A DNA stretch of 43,759 nt, from NCBI GenBank assembly GCA_903929045.1, contig CAIYTE010000093.1:1-43759 (forward strand), read 5' to 3'. The notes under the pieces are model-generated. The model did no database searches. It saw only the letters and a list, made by a program, of their open reading frames with translations, and was not told the origin of the DNA. This document shows positions 16,581 to 25,796 of the stretch, in pieces. Both the position numbers and the translations under genes were made by a program. This DNA comes from an uncultured Hyphomicrobiales bacterium. Lineage in GTDB: Bacteria; Pseudomonadota; Alphaproteobacteria; Rhizobiales; Xanthobacteraceae. Numbering within the stretch: position 1 is the stretch's first letter; every line of letters starts with the position of its first letter.

Positions 16581-18029
16581 TCAGTTTCTGGTCGGTTTGA
16601 CGTTGACGATATCGTCGGCGCGCACCCATGCCGGCGAGCCGATGGGTAGGCGCGTCTTGGCACGTGTCGCAAGTTGGCGGGCAGTCGGCAGATCGCCGCG
16701 GGTAAACGCGGCCTGCGCCGAAGCGAGATCGGCCTGGGCAAGGTCGCCCTTGCGCCCATAGGCCATGGCGAGCTGCGAATAGGCGTCGGGCGCTTCGGGC
16801 TCGCGGATCAGCGAGTTCTTCAGCATCTCGACGGCTTCCTCGGCCACGGCCTTGTCGTTGCTCGAGATCAGCGCCTGTCCCAGCATAATCTGGATCAGCG
16901 GTGCATTGCGCGACAGCGCGACGGCACGGCGCAGCGGCGCGATCGACTCGGCGGCGCGACCGCCTTCGAGATAGGCTTGGCCCTTGAGCTCGTAGAAATA
17001 TGGATTGCTTGGCTGCGCCGCGATCAGCGCGTCGATCTGCGCAATCGACGAGCGCAGATCGCCGTAACGGTAGGCCGAGATGGCGCGGGCATATTGCGCC
17101 GGCAGGCTGTGATCGCCCAAGGGATAACGGCGCGCGACGGTATCGGGCTTTTCTAGGAAGCCGGCCAGTTTCGCCTTCGCCATGTCGTGACGCAGTTGCA
17201 ATTCCGGCGGGTCCTTCTTGTCCCAATACGGGCTTTGTCTCGCCAAGGCTTCGAGCGCCGCGACGCGGTCGGCGGGGAGGGGATGGCTCTGCATATAGGG
17301 ATCAATGTAGCGGGTATTGAACAACGATTCGTTGCTCAGCCGCTTGAACAGATCGACCATGCCTTTGGGCGACTGGCCGGTTTCCTGCAAGAATTTGGCG
17401 CCGGCGTGGTCGGCCTGGTCTTCCTGTGTGCGGACGTAAGCGAGCAGCGAGCGCATGATCGCTGATTGCGGCGCCATGATCGCGGCAGCGCCCACATCGC
17501 CGCCGCCGCCGCCCTGGCGCGCACCCGCGACCATAGCGCCGACACCCAGCAGCATGGCGACGACCGACGCCGTTTGCGCAGTGGCAAGCTGTTCGCGCAG
17601 ACGCGCCAGATGACCGCCAGCCATATGGCCGGTCTCATGCGCCAGCACGCCGATGACTTCGTTCGGCGTCTTGGCGTCGAACAGCGCGCCGGCGTTGATG
17701 AAGATGTGACGCCCGTCCATGACAAAGGCGTTGAACGTGCGGTCGTTGAGCACCACGACGCGGACATTCTGCTTGGCGAGACCGGCCACCTTGAGAATCG
17801 GCTGCGCGTAGTCGCGCATCAACTGCTCGATCTCGGTATCCCGAATGGTCCTCATGCCGCTGGCCGCGTCCTGGGCCTGCGCAGTGCGAGTGGTCGGCGC
17901 GATGGTCCCGAAAGCGACAGCGAGGGCCGTCACGGCGGCCAGCGCCCGGGTTGCTGGCGCGCGCAGCCAAGCCTTGTTAGGCAAGGGCGTGTTCGTCAAC
18001 GTCTTGTGAGCTCTGCCGTTATCGATCAT
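16581..18029 (-). CDS. M48 family metallopeptidase with TPR repeats (BepA-like)
   Basis: The protein has an N-terminal export signal (hydrophobic stretch about residues 25-45) and a zinc-peptidase domain with HETGH (in LAHETGHMAGGHLA) and the third ligand in RTQEDQADHAGAKF. Its C-terminal half is a TPR array with YPLGDHSLPAQYARAISAYR, FYELKGQAYLEGGRAAESIA and AYSQLAMAYGRKGDL. This layout matches BepA/YfgC, a periplasmic protease that degrades misassembled outer-membrane proteins such as LptD and BamA and helps their folding. The start at 18029 gives 482 residues; the frame is open 66 bases further, and the start is not decided by a strong ribosome site. The downstream DsbA-like protein fits a joint role in envelope protein quality control. 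Confidence 0.9.
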   Translation of the reverse strand: MIDNGRAHKTLTNTPLPNKAWLRAPATRALAAVTALAVAFGTIAPTTRTAQAQDAASGMRTIRDTEIEQLMRDYAQPILKVAGLAKQNVRVVVLNDRTFNAFVMDGRHIFINAGALFDAKTPNEVIGVLAHETGHMAGGHLARLREQLATAQTASVVAMLLGVGAMVAGARQGGGGGDVGAAAIMAPQSAIMRSLLAYVRTQEDQADHAGAKFLQETGQSPKGMVDLFKRLSNESLFNTRYIDPYMQSHPLPADRVAALEALARQSPYWDKKDPPELQLRHDMAKAKLAGFLEKPDTVARRYPLGDHSLPAQYARAISAYRYGDLRSSIAQIDALIAAQPSNPYFYELKGQAYLEGGRAAESIAPLRRAVALSRNAPLIQIMLGQALISSNDKAVAEEAVEMLKNSLIREPEAPDAYSQLAMAYGRKGDLAQADLASAQAAFTRGDLPTARQLATRAKTRLPIGSPAWVRADDIVNVKPTRN

Positions 18030-18168
18030 GCCGGTCTGGAGTGAGAAAAGCCGTAAGAATGGCGTGAACCTATGGGCGGCCCGGGGTGCGGTCAACGCGG
18101 CGCCCGATCACGACTGAGTCATCCGGAATGCGGCAACAGCGGGGCGGCGCGCCCTCAGGGTCGAAACC

Positions 18169-19344
18169 ATGCTCGATGCGGCAAAACACCTGTTGATGCC
18201 CTCCAAACGCAGCGATGTGCCGGCTTTTATCGTCATGGACGTGATGGCGCAGGCGGCGGCCATCGAGGCCAAAGGCGGCCGGGTCATTCATATGGAAGTG
18301 GGCCAGCCCTTCCACGCGGCGCCAGCCACCGCGCTGGCGGCGGCCAAGGCGGCGCTGGACGTGGGACGGGTCGGTTACACCGAGGCGCTGGGCATCCCGT
18401 CGCTGCGCGCACGCATCGCCCGCCATTACCAGGACGTTTACAACCTGACACTCGACCCGGCGCGGGTGGTCGTGACGACGGGCTCGTCGGGCGGTTTCAT
18501 CCTGGCCTTTCTGGCGATGTTCGAGCCCGGCGACCGGGTGGCGCTCGCCAATCCCGGCTATCCGCCGTACCGGCATATTCTGTCCGCGCTCGGCTGTGAG
18601 CCGGTGCTGATCAAGACGTCGATCGAGACGCGTTGGGCGCTGACCGGCGAGGCTTTGATCGCCGCGCACCGGGAAAAGCCGCTCAAGGGCGTTATCGTCG
18701 CCAGCCCGGCCAATCCGACCGGCACCATGATGGACGCCGATCATCTGGCCAAGCTCGTTGGTGTGGCCGAAGCCGAAGGCATCCGTGTTATCTCCGACGA
18801 AATTTACCACGGCCTTGATTATGCGTTCGCAGCGAATACCGCAGCGAAGATTTCCGACCGTGCCGTTATTATCAATTCATTCTCGAAATATTTCTGCATG
18901 ACCGGTTGGCGCGTCGGCTGGATGGTGGTGCCGCCGAGCATGCTGCGCGCCGTCGAGCGGCTGCAGCAGAACCTCGCCATCTCGGTGCCGGCGCTGTCGC
19001 AGATCGCGGCTGAAGCCGCCTTCGACGGCCGCGCGGAAATGGAAGAGGTCAAACACGGCTACGAGGAAAACCGCCGCATTCTCACCGCCGGTTTTCCAAA
19101 AATCGGCCTCGATAAATTCCTGCCGGTCGACGGCGGCTTTTATCTTTACGCCGACGTGTCGCGTTTCTCGAACGACAGTCTCGACTTCGCCAAGCGGCTG
19201 CTCAACGAGGCGGGCGTTGCGGCGACGCCGGGCATCGATTTTGATCCGGTCAACGGCCACAACTTTTTGCGCTTCTGCTACGCCGGTTCGGCACAGGAGA
19301 TGCATAAAGCGGTGCAGCGGATCGGGGACTGGCTCAAGCGATAA
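18169..19344 (+). CDS. PLP-dependent aminotransferase, class I/II
   Basis: The 391-residue enzyme is a fold-type I aminotransferase with MEVGQPFHAAP, TTGSSGGFILAF, NPGYPPYRHIL, the cofactor block ASPANPTGTMM, the ISDEIYHGLDY aspartate and the Schiff-base lysine K240 in NSFSKYFCMTGWRVGW. The arginine that binds the substrate carboxylate lies in NFLRFCYA. The substrate is not evident; relatives are annotated as aspartate or aromatic aminotransferases. An alternative start at 18196 would drop nine residues. The next gene begins 10 bases after the stop, with AAGGAG overlapping this gene's stop codon, so the two are likely co-transcribed. Confidence 0.92.
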   Translation: MLDAAKHLLMPSKRSDVPAFIVMDVMAQAAAIEAKGGRVIHMEVGQPFHAAPATALAAAKAALDVGRVGYTEALGIPSLRARIARHYQDVYNLTLDPARVVVTTGSSGGFILAFLAMFEPGDRVALANPGYPPYRHILSALGCEPVLIKTSIETRWALTGEALIAAHREKPLKGVIVASPANPTGTMMDADHLAKLVGVAEAEGIRVISDEIYHGLDYAFAANTAAKISDRAVIINSFSKYFCMTGWRVGWMVVPPSMLRAVERLQQNLAISVPALSQIAAEAAFDGRAEMEEVKHGYEENRRILTAGFPKIGLDKFLPVDGGFYLYADVSRFSNDSLDFAKRLLNEAGVAATPGIDFDPVNGHNFLRFCYAGSAQEMHKAVQRIGDWLKR

Positions 19345-19353
19345 GGAGACGGC

Positions 19354-20079
19354 GTGGCGATCAAGGCAGTACCGGTGCCCGGCAGCGTTGCGGCGTTGCT
19401 CGCCTTTGTCGCCGGCCTGATCGACGCCTGCACGGTTTTCGCGCTTTTCGGCCTGTTCGTCGCGCAGGTGACCGGCAGCTTCGTGTTGATCGGCGTGCAG
19501 ATCGTCAACGCCGACATCGTCAGCGTCATTCGAACGCTGGCGATCCCTGTGTTCTTCCTCGGCGGCTTCGCCACGGTATTCATTGCCGAGCTTGCAGGCG
19601 ACAGCAGAAGGGCGCTGTGCTGGACTTTGTTCGCCGAATTCGCGCTGGTGACAGGTTTCGTACTGATCGGCCTGCTGGCGCCACCGTTCGATCATCCCAA
19701 CGCCCCGTGGGCGCTGGTGGCGAGTGTGCTTGGTGTCACGGCGATGGGCGTGCAAAGTGCGCTGGTGCGGCTGCTGATGCGCGGTGTCGCCTCGACCAAC
19801 GTCATGACGACCAACACAACGCTGGTATCGATCGAACTGGCGCAATGGATGATCGCGTCGCGGCGGTTGCGCAGGCATCCGGCCGACGGCGCGGCGCTCG
19901 AACTCAAGAGACAGGCTAAAGCGCGTTTTGCCGGTCTATGGCCGGTGCTCGCCGGGTTTTTGCTAGGCGCGATCTGCGGCGCGGTCGGCTTTCAACTCGC
20001 ACACTTCTGGTTTCTGCTGTTGGCGGTCGCGATCCTCGGCGGCCTGCTGATCTGGGCGTTCCGCCACAAGCCGGTTTAG
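19354..20079 (+). CDS. YoaK/DUF1275 family membrane protein
   Basis: The gene starts at GTG (19354), with AAGGAG 5 bases upstream. The 241-residue product has about six hydrophobic segments and the DUF1275 pattern FVAGLIDACTVFALFGLFVAQVTGS near the N-terminus. This is followed by VLGVTAMGVQSALVRLL and STNVMTTNTTLV in the second half. The function of the family is unknown; its topology suggests a small transporter or channel in the inner membrane. It ends with a 4-base overlap into the convergent phytase-like gene. Confidence 0.88.
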   Translation: MAIKAVPVPGSVAALLAFVAGLIDACTVFALFGLFVAQVTGSFVLIGVQIVNADIVSVIRTLAIPVFFLGGFATVFIAELAGDSRRALCWTLFAEFALVTGFVLIGLLAPPFDHPNAPWALVASVLGVTAMGVQSALVRLLMRGVASTNVMTTNTTLVSIELAQWMIASRRLRRHPADGAALELKRQAKARFAGLWPVLAGFLLGAICGAVGFQLAHFWFLLLAVAILGGLLIWAFRHKPV

Positions 20080-21512
20080 TCGAGTTTCGGAATCGTCACG
20101 CGATAGACGAGGACCATGGTGTCGACGTCGGCCTCGCTGGGGTCCTTGTACGATGCGCCGGCCTGAAATCCATTCTGCGTGATGAAGTCGTTGTCGTTCG
20201 ACACGAACAGGAAGAAGTCGCGCGGATTGGCTGGGTCCAGCGCCGGGAGCAGGGCGAGACCTTCCCATTTCTCAGAGAGATTGTTCTTGTCGTTCTGCTC
20301 GCCGTTATGCAGGCCGGCCTTGCTGAGCTGCGCATTGTCGTTGATATCGATGAAGGCCGTCAGTGTCGCCGGGACGATGCCTTCGACAAGCTTGCCAGCG
20401 GGCGCAAGCGGTGTGCCGTCGTCGTATTTCGAGCCGGCGATGTCTGTCGCATTCGAGGTATCGAGCAATTCGATCTTGCGATAGCGGGAGGCCGCATTTT
20501 TTAAGCCGAAGCCGCCGTCACTGTCGCGGCAGATGACGAGGAAGCGCGTGGCATCGACCGCGAAAAGCTCGCTCTGGGCGGCGACACGGCGTTTGCCTTC
20601 GGCATTCAGATAAAATGGCAAGACTACGACATTCTCTCGCGCGAGTTTTGGATGGTCGCGGTCCGTGATGTCATAATACAGCATACGTGCGTTCTGCCGC
20701 GTCTCCGGTGAGTCGCCGCCGTCCTGGCGCGTCGCGCTTTGCAGCAGCACGACCAGATATTTGCCGTCCGGCGTCAGCGCCATGCCTTCGAAACCCTGAT
20801 TATTCTGCCGTCCAGACTCGGGGTTCGCCGGCTTTGGCGCTGGCGTATCGGCGCCGGGATTGTTGGATGAGTAGCTGTCCTGGCCGTTGCGTTTGGGAAT
20901 GAAGGCTTCGGGTGGTCGGATCGCGGAGATCAGCTTGCCGTCGGCAGAGAACCGATAGATGTGCGGGCCGTACTCGTCGCCGATATAAAAGCTGCCGTCG
21001 TCGAGCCGCACTATGGCCTCGGCGTCGATGCTGATGGCGCCGGTGCTGGCCTGCGGCAGCGGCGGAAAACCGTCGCGCGCAGGGCGGACGCCATCGACCA
21101 GCGGATCAAGACCAGTCAGCGGCTTGCCGGTGGTGTCGGTCAGCAGGATCGTTTCGGCTAAATTGAGCTCGAGCGATTGCTCGGGCTTGAGTGTAAACGT
21201 GACCTTGTTCAGCCGCGCGCGATAATCCGACGTGCCGCTGATGTTGTAGCCGCGATCAGGCAGCAGATAGAGCGTGCCGCGGTACCCATCCGCGCTGCGC
21301 GTCCAGTCTTTCGGATCGGCCGCCAGTCCCGAACCGGAGCCGAAGGTCTCGCCGAATTTGTCGCGCAAATCGGCGGGCAGGCGGCCCGCGGCGACAAGGC
21401 CCTTGGTGACGAGGCCGAGATCGCTAACGGGATCGGCATGCGCCGTCCCGAATAACAGCAACGACGCGACGACGAGAAATGACAGACGGCGAACGGAACG
21501 AGCGACAAGCAT
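20076..21512 (-). CDS. Exported phytase-like esterase-domain protein
   Basis: The 478-residue protein has a signal peptide (LSFLVVASLLLFGTAHA) and a beta-propeller phytase-like domain (PF13449 type), with SGSGLAADPKDW, YLLPDRGYN, IDAEAIVRLDDGSFYIGDEYGP, GFEGMALTPDGKYLVVLLQS and WEGLALLPA near the end. Such proteins are annotated as having esterase-like activity of the phytase family; the acidic residues of the blades are candidates for calcium binding. The real substrate is unknown and phytate is only one possibility. It is monocistronic and convergent with the YoaK gene. Confidence 0.85.
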   Translation of the reverse strand: MLVARSVRRLSFLVVASLLLFGTAHADPVSDLGLVTKGLVAAGRLPADLRDKFGETFGSGSGLAADPKDWTRSADGYRGTLYLLPDRGYNISGTSDYRARLNKVTFTLKPEQSLELNLAETILLTDTTGKPLTGLDPLVDGVRPARDGFPPLPQASTGAISIDAEAIVRLDDGSFYIGDEYGPHIYRFSADGKLISAIRPPEAFIPKRNGQDSYSSNNPGADTPAPKPANPESGRQNNQGFEGMALTPDGKYLVVLLQSATRQDGGDSPETRQNARMLYYDITDRDHPKLARENVVVLPFYLNAEGKRRVAAQSELFAVDATRFLVICRDSDGGFGLKNAASRYRKIELLDTSNATDIAGSKYDDGTPLAPAGKLVEGIVPATLTAFIDINDNAQLSKAGLHNGEQNDKNNLSEKWEGLALLPALDPANPRDFFLFVSNDNDFITQNGFQAGASYKDPSEADVDTMVLVYRVTIPKLD

Positions 21513-21601
21513 GACGACCCCTGACTACGAGGCAAGGGTGTCACACTATCGCGGTATTATGACAATCGCCGCCGCGCCCCTGCGGCATCGGCGCTGTGGG
21601 T

Positions 21602-22273
21602 CTAGAACTCGACGTCGAGTTCGACCACTTCGTCCGGCTCGGCCTTGGCGCCCTCGACCCATTCCTGCATCGCCGGCAGCGCCATGATCTCTTTGCAATA
21701 AGCAGTGCAGTCGCTGTCGAGCTTCACATCGTAGGTCAGGAAGCGGGTGACGACCGGCGCGAACATGGCGTCGGCCATGCCGGGGCGCTTGCCGAACAGG
21801 AACGGACCTTTGGTGCTGGCCAGACATTCGCGCCAGATGCTGACGATGCGGTCGATGTCGGCTTGGGCGCCGGCCCAGACCTTGAAGCCGGGGTGGTGCG
21901 CCTTGAGGTTCATCGGCAGCGCCGAGCGCATATTGGTGAAGCCGGAATGCATCTCGCCGCAGATCGAGCGGCAGTGCGAGCGGGCGGCCTTGTGCGTCGG
22001 CAGCAGGCCGCTGTCCGGCAGTGTCTCGCTGAGATATTCGCCGATGGCGAGCGTGTCCCAGACCTTGACCCCGTCATGGGTTAGGCAAGGCACGAGGAAG
22101 GAGGGCGAGAGCAGCAGCAGTTCGGCGCGGGCGGAAGGATCGTCGCTGGCGACCACTTGTTCTTCAAATTCGAGCCCGGCGATCTTGCACAGCAACCAGC
22201 CGCGCAGGGACCAGGAGCCGTAATTCTTGCTGGCGATGGTGAGAGTAGCCTTGCTCGGGGCAGCCTTAGGCAT
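21602..22273 (-). CDS. Glutathione S-transferase family protein
   Basis: The 223-residue protein has an N-terminal thioredoxin fold starting TLTIASKNYGSWSLRGWLL, where a Ser or Tyr would contact the glutathione thiol. The cis-proline site FLVPCLTHDGVKVWDTLAI follows, then an all-helical C-terminal domain with GKRPGMADAMFAPVVTRF. The start at the ATG 22273 is preferred over a GTG three codons earlier. It probably conjugates or reduces electrophiles with glutathione in the cytoplasm. The class and substrate cannot be assigned. It is divergent from the depolymerase gene, with 214 bases between the starts. Confidence 0.9.
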   Translation of the reverse strand: MPKAAPSKATLTIASKNYGSWSLRGWLLCKIAGLEFEEQVVASDDPSARAELLLLSPSFLVPCLTHDGVKVWDTLAIGEYLSETLPDSGLLPTHKAARSHCRSICGEMHSGFTNMRSALPMNLKAHHPGFKVWAGAQADIDRIVSIWRECLASTKGPFLFGKRPGMADAMFAPVVTRFLTYDVKLDSDCTAYCKEIMALPAMQEWVEGAKAEPDEVVELDVEF

Positions 22274-22487
22274 GGGGCGCACTTATCCCTTTAGTATCGA
22301 AGCCCGGCAACTCACCTTAGACGAAAGTAATGCCGGATCAATACTTTCCCGTGGTGCAAGATGTCGCCTTGCTTGCTTTGTCCCCAAAGCGGCCCGCCGG
22401 GAGAGCAGTCCAAATTTTTATCTCGCAGTGCAGCATGAAATGATCTAGCGTTTCGGCAAGCGATCTTGCCGGGTCGTCGGGGTATTG

Positions 22488-23705
22488 ATGCTGTACGAGG
22501 TTTATCAGGCCCAATCGGACATCATGTCTCCGATAAGGGCTTTCGCCGGCATGGCGCTTGAGGGCATCACCCAGAAGCTCAACGGGTCTGCGCGTCCCTC
22601 TGCCATGAGCAATCTCAGCGCAGCCTATGAGCTCATCACGCGGGCAGGGCTGACGCACACCAGGCCGCCTTACGGCATCGACCGCATTACGGTTGGCAAT
22701 CGCGAAGTGGCGGTGACCGAGGAGGCCGCCGACGTCACCCCGTTCGCCACGCTTTTGCACTTCAAGAAAGACATTGATCAGACGCAGCCGCGCGTTTTGC
22801 TGATTGCACCGCTGTCCGGCCATTTTGCCACGCTGCTGCGCGCCACCGTCAAGACGCTTCTCGTAGAACACGACGTCTACATAACCGACTGGCACAATGC
22901 CCGTGATGTGCCGCTCAGCGACGGGCCGTTCAGCTTCAACGACTACACCGCGCACATCATCCGTTTTCTCGAGAAGATCGGCCCCGGCGCGCACATGGTC
23001 GCTGTGTGCCAGCCTTGCGTCAGCGCGCTGGTCGCCGCGAGTGTGATGGCGCAGCGCGACAATCCCGCGCAGCCGCCCTCGATGACATTGATGGCGGGCC
23101 CGATCGATACCCGCGTATCCCCGACCAAGGTCAACGAGCTTGCCAAGGGCAAGCCGATGGAGTGGTTCGAGCAGAAGCTGATCGCCACCGTGCCGGCGCG
23201 CTACAAGGGCGCAGGGCGCCGCGTTTACCCCGGTTTCGTCCAGCTCGCCGCCTTCATGAGCATGAACATGGAGCGCCATCTCAAGGCGCACCGCGAGCTC
23301 TACGAAAATCTCGCCAACGGCAATCTGGAAAAGGCCGAAACGACCAAGGCCTTCTACGACGAATATTTCGCCGTGCTCGATCTCGCTTCCGAGTTCTATC
23401 TCGAGACCGTGAAGCTCGTCTTCCAGGATCACGCACTGCCGCTCGGCCAGTTGACCTATGAGAACGACAAGGTCGATCCATCGGCGATCCGCCGTACCAT
23501 GCTGTTCACGGTGGAAGGAGAGAAGGACGACATCTGCGCCGTCGGCCAGACATTGGCCGCGCACGACCTGTGCACATCGCTGCGGCCGTACCGCAAACGT
23601 CACCACATGCAGGCCGGCGTCGGCCACTACGGCGTGTTCTCGGGCCGCACCTGGCAGAACCAGATTTATCCGATGGTGAAGAACGTCATTTTGCAGAGCG
23701 ACTGA
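22488..23705 (+). CDS. phaZ: Intracellular polyhydroxyalkanoate depolymerase
   Basis: The 405-residue protein begins MLYEVYQAQSDIMSPIRAFA, the usual start of intracellular PHB depolymerases. It contains LIAPLSGHFATLLR, VYITDWHNARDVPLS and a nucleophile-elbow region MVAVCQPCVSALVA. The first cysteine (C174) fits the catalytic cysteine known for Ralstonia-type PhaZ1, and the C-terminal GHYGVFSGRTWQNQIYP supplies the likely catalytic histidine. It hydrolyses stored polyhydroxybutyrate granules to release carbon. The start is at 22488; an immediately preceding TTG is less likely. No other pha gene is in the window, although a DUF3734 patatin lies at 36910. Confidence 0.92.
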   Translation: MLYEVYQAQSDIMSPIRAFAGMALEGITQKLNGSARPSAMSNLSAAYELITRAGLTHTRPPYGIDRITVGNREVAVTEEAADVTPFATLLHFKKDIDQTQPRVLLIAPLSGHFATLLRATVKTLLVEHDVYITDWHNARDVPLSDGPFSFNDYTAHIIRFLEKIGPGAHMVAVCQPCVSALVAASVMAQRDNPAQPPSMTLMAGPIDTRVSPTKVNELAKGKPMEWFEQKLIATVPARYKGAGRRVYPGFVQLAAFMSMNMERHLKAHRELYENLANGNLEKAETTKAFYDEYFAVLDLASEFYLETVKLVFQDHALPLGQLTYENDKVDPSAIRRTMLFTVEGEKDDICAVGQTLAAHDLCTSLRPYRKRHHMQAGVGHYGVFSGRTWQNQIYPMVKNVILQSD

Positions 23706-23767
23706 CGCCCCCTTCCGCGTGCCCGTCGGCCTGCTATTCTTGGCGGCGGGGAAATGGGGGATCTGCA

Positions 23768-24550
23768 ATGACGACGATCCGGCTGCCGGTCTTTAGACTG
23801 TCCAAAACCGCCTATGGCGATCTTCTGAATGTCGTTTTGGCGATGCCGTTGCTGATCGGCTGCGGAATACTGATCGTCCTGGCCGTATCGGTTGTGGAAA
23901 GCGCCATACCGCTTTCGGTGTGGAATACCTCTGTGCTCGGCAGCGCAGTCGGCTTTCTCGTCACGGTAGTTCGCAGCTTCCTGCTCGTGCCGGTCCTGAT
24001 CGCAGCGCACCGCTACATTCTTTTGGGAGAAGTGACGCCGGGCTACGCGATGGATGTCGGCGCCCCCTCGTTTCAATCCTTCTTCGGCTGGCAGGTTGCG
24101 TTGCTGGCGCTGAGCACGGTGACGTCGTGGATCGGCGGCGCCACGCAGGGCGATGACGCATGGCTCATCTCGGCCATCGCCTTTCTGGCGCTAACCGCGT
24201 CCGGAGTGTGGATCGCGATGCGGCTTTCGATCGTGCTCCCTGCCGTCGCTGTGGGGGCGCCGAACACCAGTGCAAAGAGCATTTGGGAAGACACCAAGGG
24301 ACATGCGTTTCGCATCTTCCTCCTGTTCCTCGTGGTCTCGATTCCGATCGGCGCCGTCATCGTCCTGGAGCTGATGCTGCTCGGGCCCGGATCTCAGGCG
24401 CGCGGTTCGGGATTGTCGGTCCTCGACATGATCATCAGCAGTCCGACGCAGATCGCGCTGATCATTCTCTATGTCGCGACCGCGTCGCGGGTGTTTCAGG
24501 TCATCGGGCAGCGAGTGAACGGGCAAGCCCCACAAGCTTCACAGGCCTGA
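23768..24550 (+). CDS. Multi-span membrane protein of unknown function
   Basis: The 260-residue protein has about six hydrophobic segments, with a short cytoplasmic N-terminus (MTTIRLPVFRLSKTAYGDL). I do not recognise the family; the layout resembles glycerophosphoryl-type or YciC-like membrane domains, in which a repeated helix pair is preceded by an amphipathic segment such as SAKSIWEDTKGHAFRIF. It lies 62 bases after phaZ and may be co-transcribed, and it ends at a strong terminator (24575-24602). No catalytic motif is visible. Confidence 0.7.
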   Translation: MTTIRLPVFRLSKTAYGDLLNVVLAMPLLIGCGILIVLAVSVVESAIPLSVWNTSVLGSAVGFLVTVVRSFLLVPVLIAAHRYILLGEVTPGYAMDVGAPSFQSFFGWQVALLALSTVTSWIGGATQGDDAWLISAIAFLALTASGVWIAMRLSIVLPAVAVGAPNTSAKSIWEDTKGHAFRIFLLFLVVSIPIGAVIVLELMLLGPGSQARGSGLSVLDMIISSPTQIALIILYVATASRVFQVIGQRVNGQAPQASQA

Positions 24551-24574
24551 GACGGATTCTTTCAAAACGATAAA

Positions 24575-24604
24575 AGCCCGCCGGCGTTTCCACCGGCGGG
24601 CTCT
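24575..24604. terminator. Terminator between convergent genes
   Basis: A perfect 10-bp GC-rich stem (AGCCCGCCGG at 24575-24584 with CCGGCGGGCT at 24593-24602) with an 8-base loop is followed by CTTTGTTTG on the plus strand. On the minus strand it is followed by TTTTATCG. It can end the membrane-protein gene on the plus strand and the micro-peptide operon on the minus strand. Confidence 0.85.
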
Positions 24605-24619
24605 TTGTTTGACGCGGGC

Positions 24620-24694
24620 TCAGGCGGCGCCGAGCAACATCAGAACGATGATGAGGCTGATCGGCAGGCCCAGCAGATAGAGAATGATCGGCAT
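24620..24694 (-). CDS. 24-residue hydrophobic micro-protein
   Basis: A 25-codon frame with AGGAG placed 6 bases before the ATG encodes one transmembrane helix with core LYLLGLPISLIIVLMLL. It begins 21 bases after the stop of the large membrane-protein gene on the same strand, so the two probably form an operon. Its core resembles that of the 28-residue peptide encoded at 25861 (LWLLGVPLPIILLLALF), with LLG-x-P-x-x-x-I shared. I recall similar tiny peptides at comparable positions in Bradyrhizobium-like genomes. Function is unknown; a role as an accessory peptide of the neighbouring membrane protein is a guess. Confidence 0.7.
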   Translation of the reverse strand: MPIILYLLGLPISLIIVLMLLGAA

Positions 24695-24715
24695 GGTGTG
24701 CTCCTGTGTTTCTGA

Positions 24716-25663
24716 TTACTCGGCCGGGACGGTGCGAACGCGCGTGCCGTCCTCAAGGTACCATTCGCGATTACGCAGGTTGCCGCCTTCAATCGCGGCG
24801 AGCGCAGCAGACAGCGCACCGGCGAGCATCGATGCCGCAAGCCACAGGCCGAACAAAGCAGTCGACTTGCGTGCCTTGTCGGCCGCCTGCTTGGCTTGGG
24901 TGATCACGTAGTCAACGCGAGATTCTGCGTCGGCCTGTGAAATCCCGCTGCGCGCGCTAACGATGCTGGCGACGTACTTCTTGTCGCCATCCGACACAGC
25001 GCCGCCCTTGAGCATCGCCGGGGCGATGATGCGGGTGATCTCGGCACGGTTGCCGACATTGCCACGCGCGGGTGCCGCGATCTGGCCGCCCTGAAGCGGG
25101 GCAGCGGTCTGTTCACCGACGGTGGGGGAGGTGGCCTGCGCCGCCGCGGTTGCCGGCGTTGCATTGGCTGTGCCTTGCGCCGGGTTGGTGCGCAGCAACT
25201 GGTCGACATAAATGTCGGAGGGCTGGCTCGCGGCGGCACCGGCTGCGACGGGAGTAACGGTCGCTACGGCGCCGCCGATCAGACCGGACACCGCACTGCC
25301 CAGAACGGTGGCGGTGACGATGGTGGCCAGCGCCCAGACGACGAAGCCGTGCGCGGAGTCGCGGAAGTAGCGCTCGTGCTCATTGACCGTGAACCAGCGC
25401 GAGCGGAGGCGGCCGGCGAGATAGCCGCCGATGGTCGAGGACAGCATGGCGACGACAAAAAGATAGACGCCGGCGGCGGCGGTAAACGTCGTCGCCGATA
25501 CGCCCTGGCCGCTCCAGGGCGAAATCACGGTGAAGCCGACGCCGATGCCGAAGGCCACCAAAATCATGGTGACGGCGATCGAGCCCGTTGCGCCCGCGAG
25601 AATTGCTTTCCAGCTAACCGCCGTTTCGGCGTCATCAACCTGAACCCCGGTGTTCGTGATCAT
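24716..25663 (-). CDS. Membrane protein with glycine/alanine-rich helices, unknown function
   Basis: Translation probably starts at 25663 (MITNTGVQVDDAETAVSWKA), with AGAGG upstream. The 315-residue protein has three to four membrane segments in the first half (about residues 16-45, 55-85, 105-140). An Ala/Thr/Gln-rich soluble loop follows (about 145-210), then an amphipathic region (AQADAESRVDYVITQAKQAADKARK) and a final helix pair before the tail REWYLEDGTRVRTVPAE. The family is widespread in rhizobial genomes and unnamed. A GGAAC-N16-GGTT element lies 50-74 bases upstream, matching the general-stress promoter pattern, so stress induction is likely. The micro-protein gene follows after 21 bases. 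Confidence 0.75.
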   Translation of the reverse strand: MITNTGVQVDDAETAVSWKAILAGATGSIAVTMILVAFGIGVGFTVISPWSGQGVSATTFTAAAGVYLFVVAMLSSTIGGYLAGRLRSRWFTVNEHERYFRDSAHGFVVWALATIVTATVLGSAVSGLIGGAVATVTPVAAGAAASQPSDIYVDQLLRTNPAQGTANATPATAAAQATSPTVGEQTAAPLQGGQIAAPARGNVGNRAEITRIIAPAMLKGGAVSDGDKKYVASIVSARSGISQADAESRVDYVITQAKQAADKARKSTALFGLWLAASMLAGALSAALAAIEGGNLRNREWYLEDGTRVRTVPAE

Positions 25664-25712
25664 CGTTGTGCCTCTTCTTACCTGCGCGATCATCCGCGCG
25701 TTGCAGCGCCTC

Positions 25713-25737
25713 AACCGTCACCGGAACCGAATGTTCC
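25713..25737 (-). promoter_or_regulatory. EcfG-like general-stress promoter for the membrane-protein/micro-peptide operon
   Basis: On the minus strand GGAAC (25737-25733) is followed after 16 bases by GGTT (25716-25713), close to the alphaproteobacterial sigma EcfG consensus GGAAC-N16/17-CGTT with one mismatch. The gene starts 50 bases downstream. A matching element with the same spacing points the other way at 25797-25821, which strengthens both. Confidence 0.55.
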
Positions 25738-25796
25738 ATGCTCACCGCATCGTCTGCTGCTTTTGTTTGCAGTTTTTATGCGCGCGGGAACCGGTT

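Noticed and set aside
15784-17226. A 480-codon frame joining the DsbA-like gene with upstream sequence
   Set aside because: The upstream part is antisense-frame translation of the M48 peptidase gene; the signal peptide and ribosome site fix the real start at 16560.
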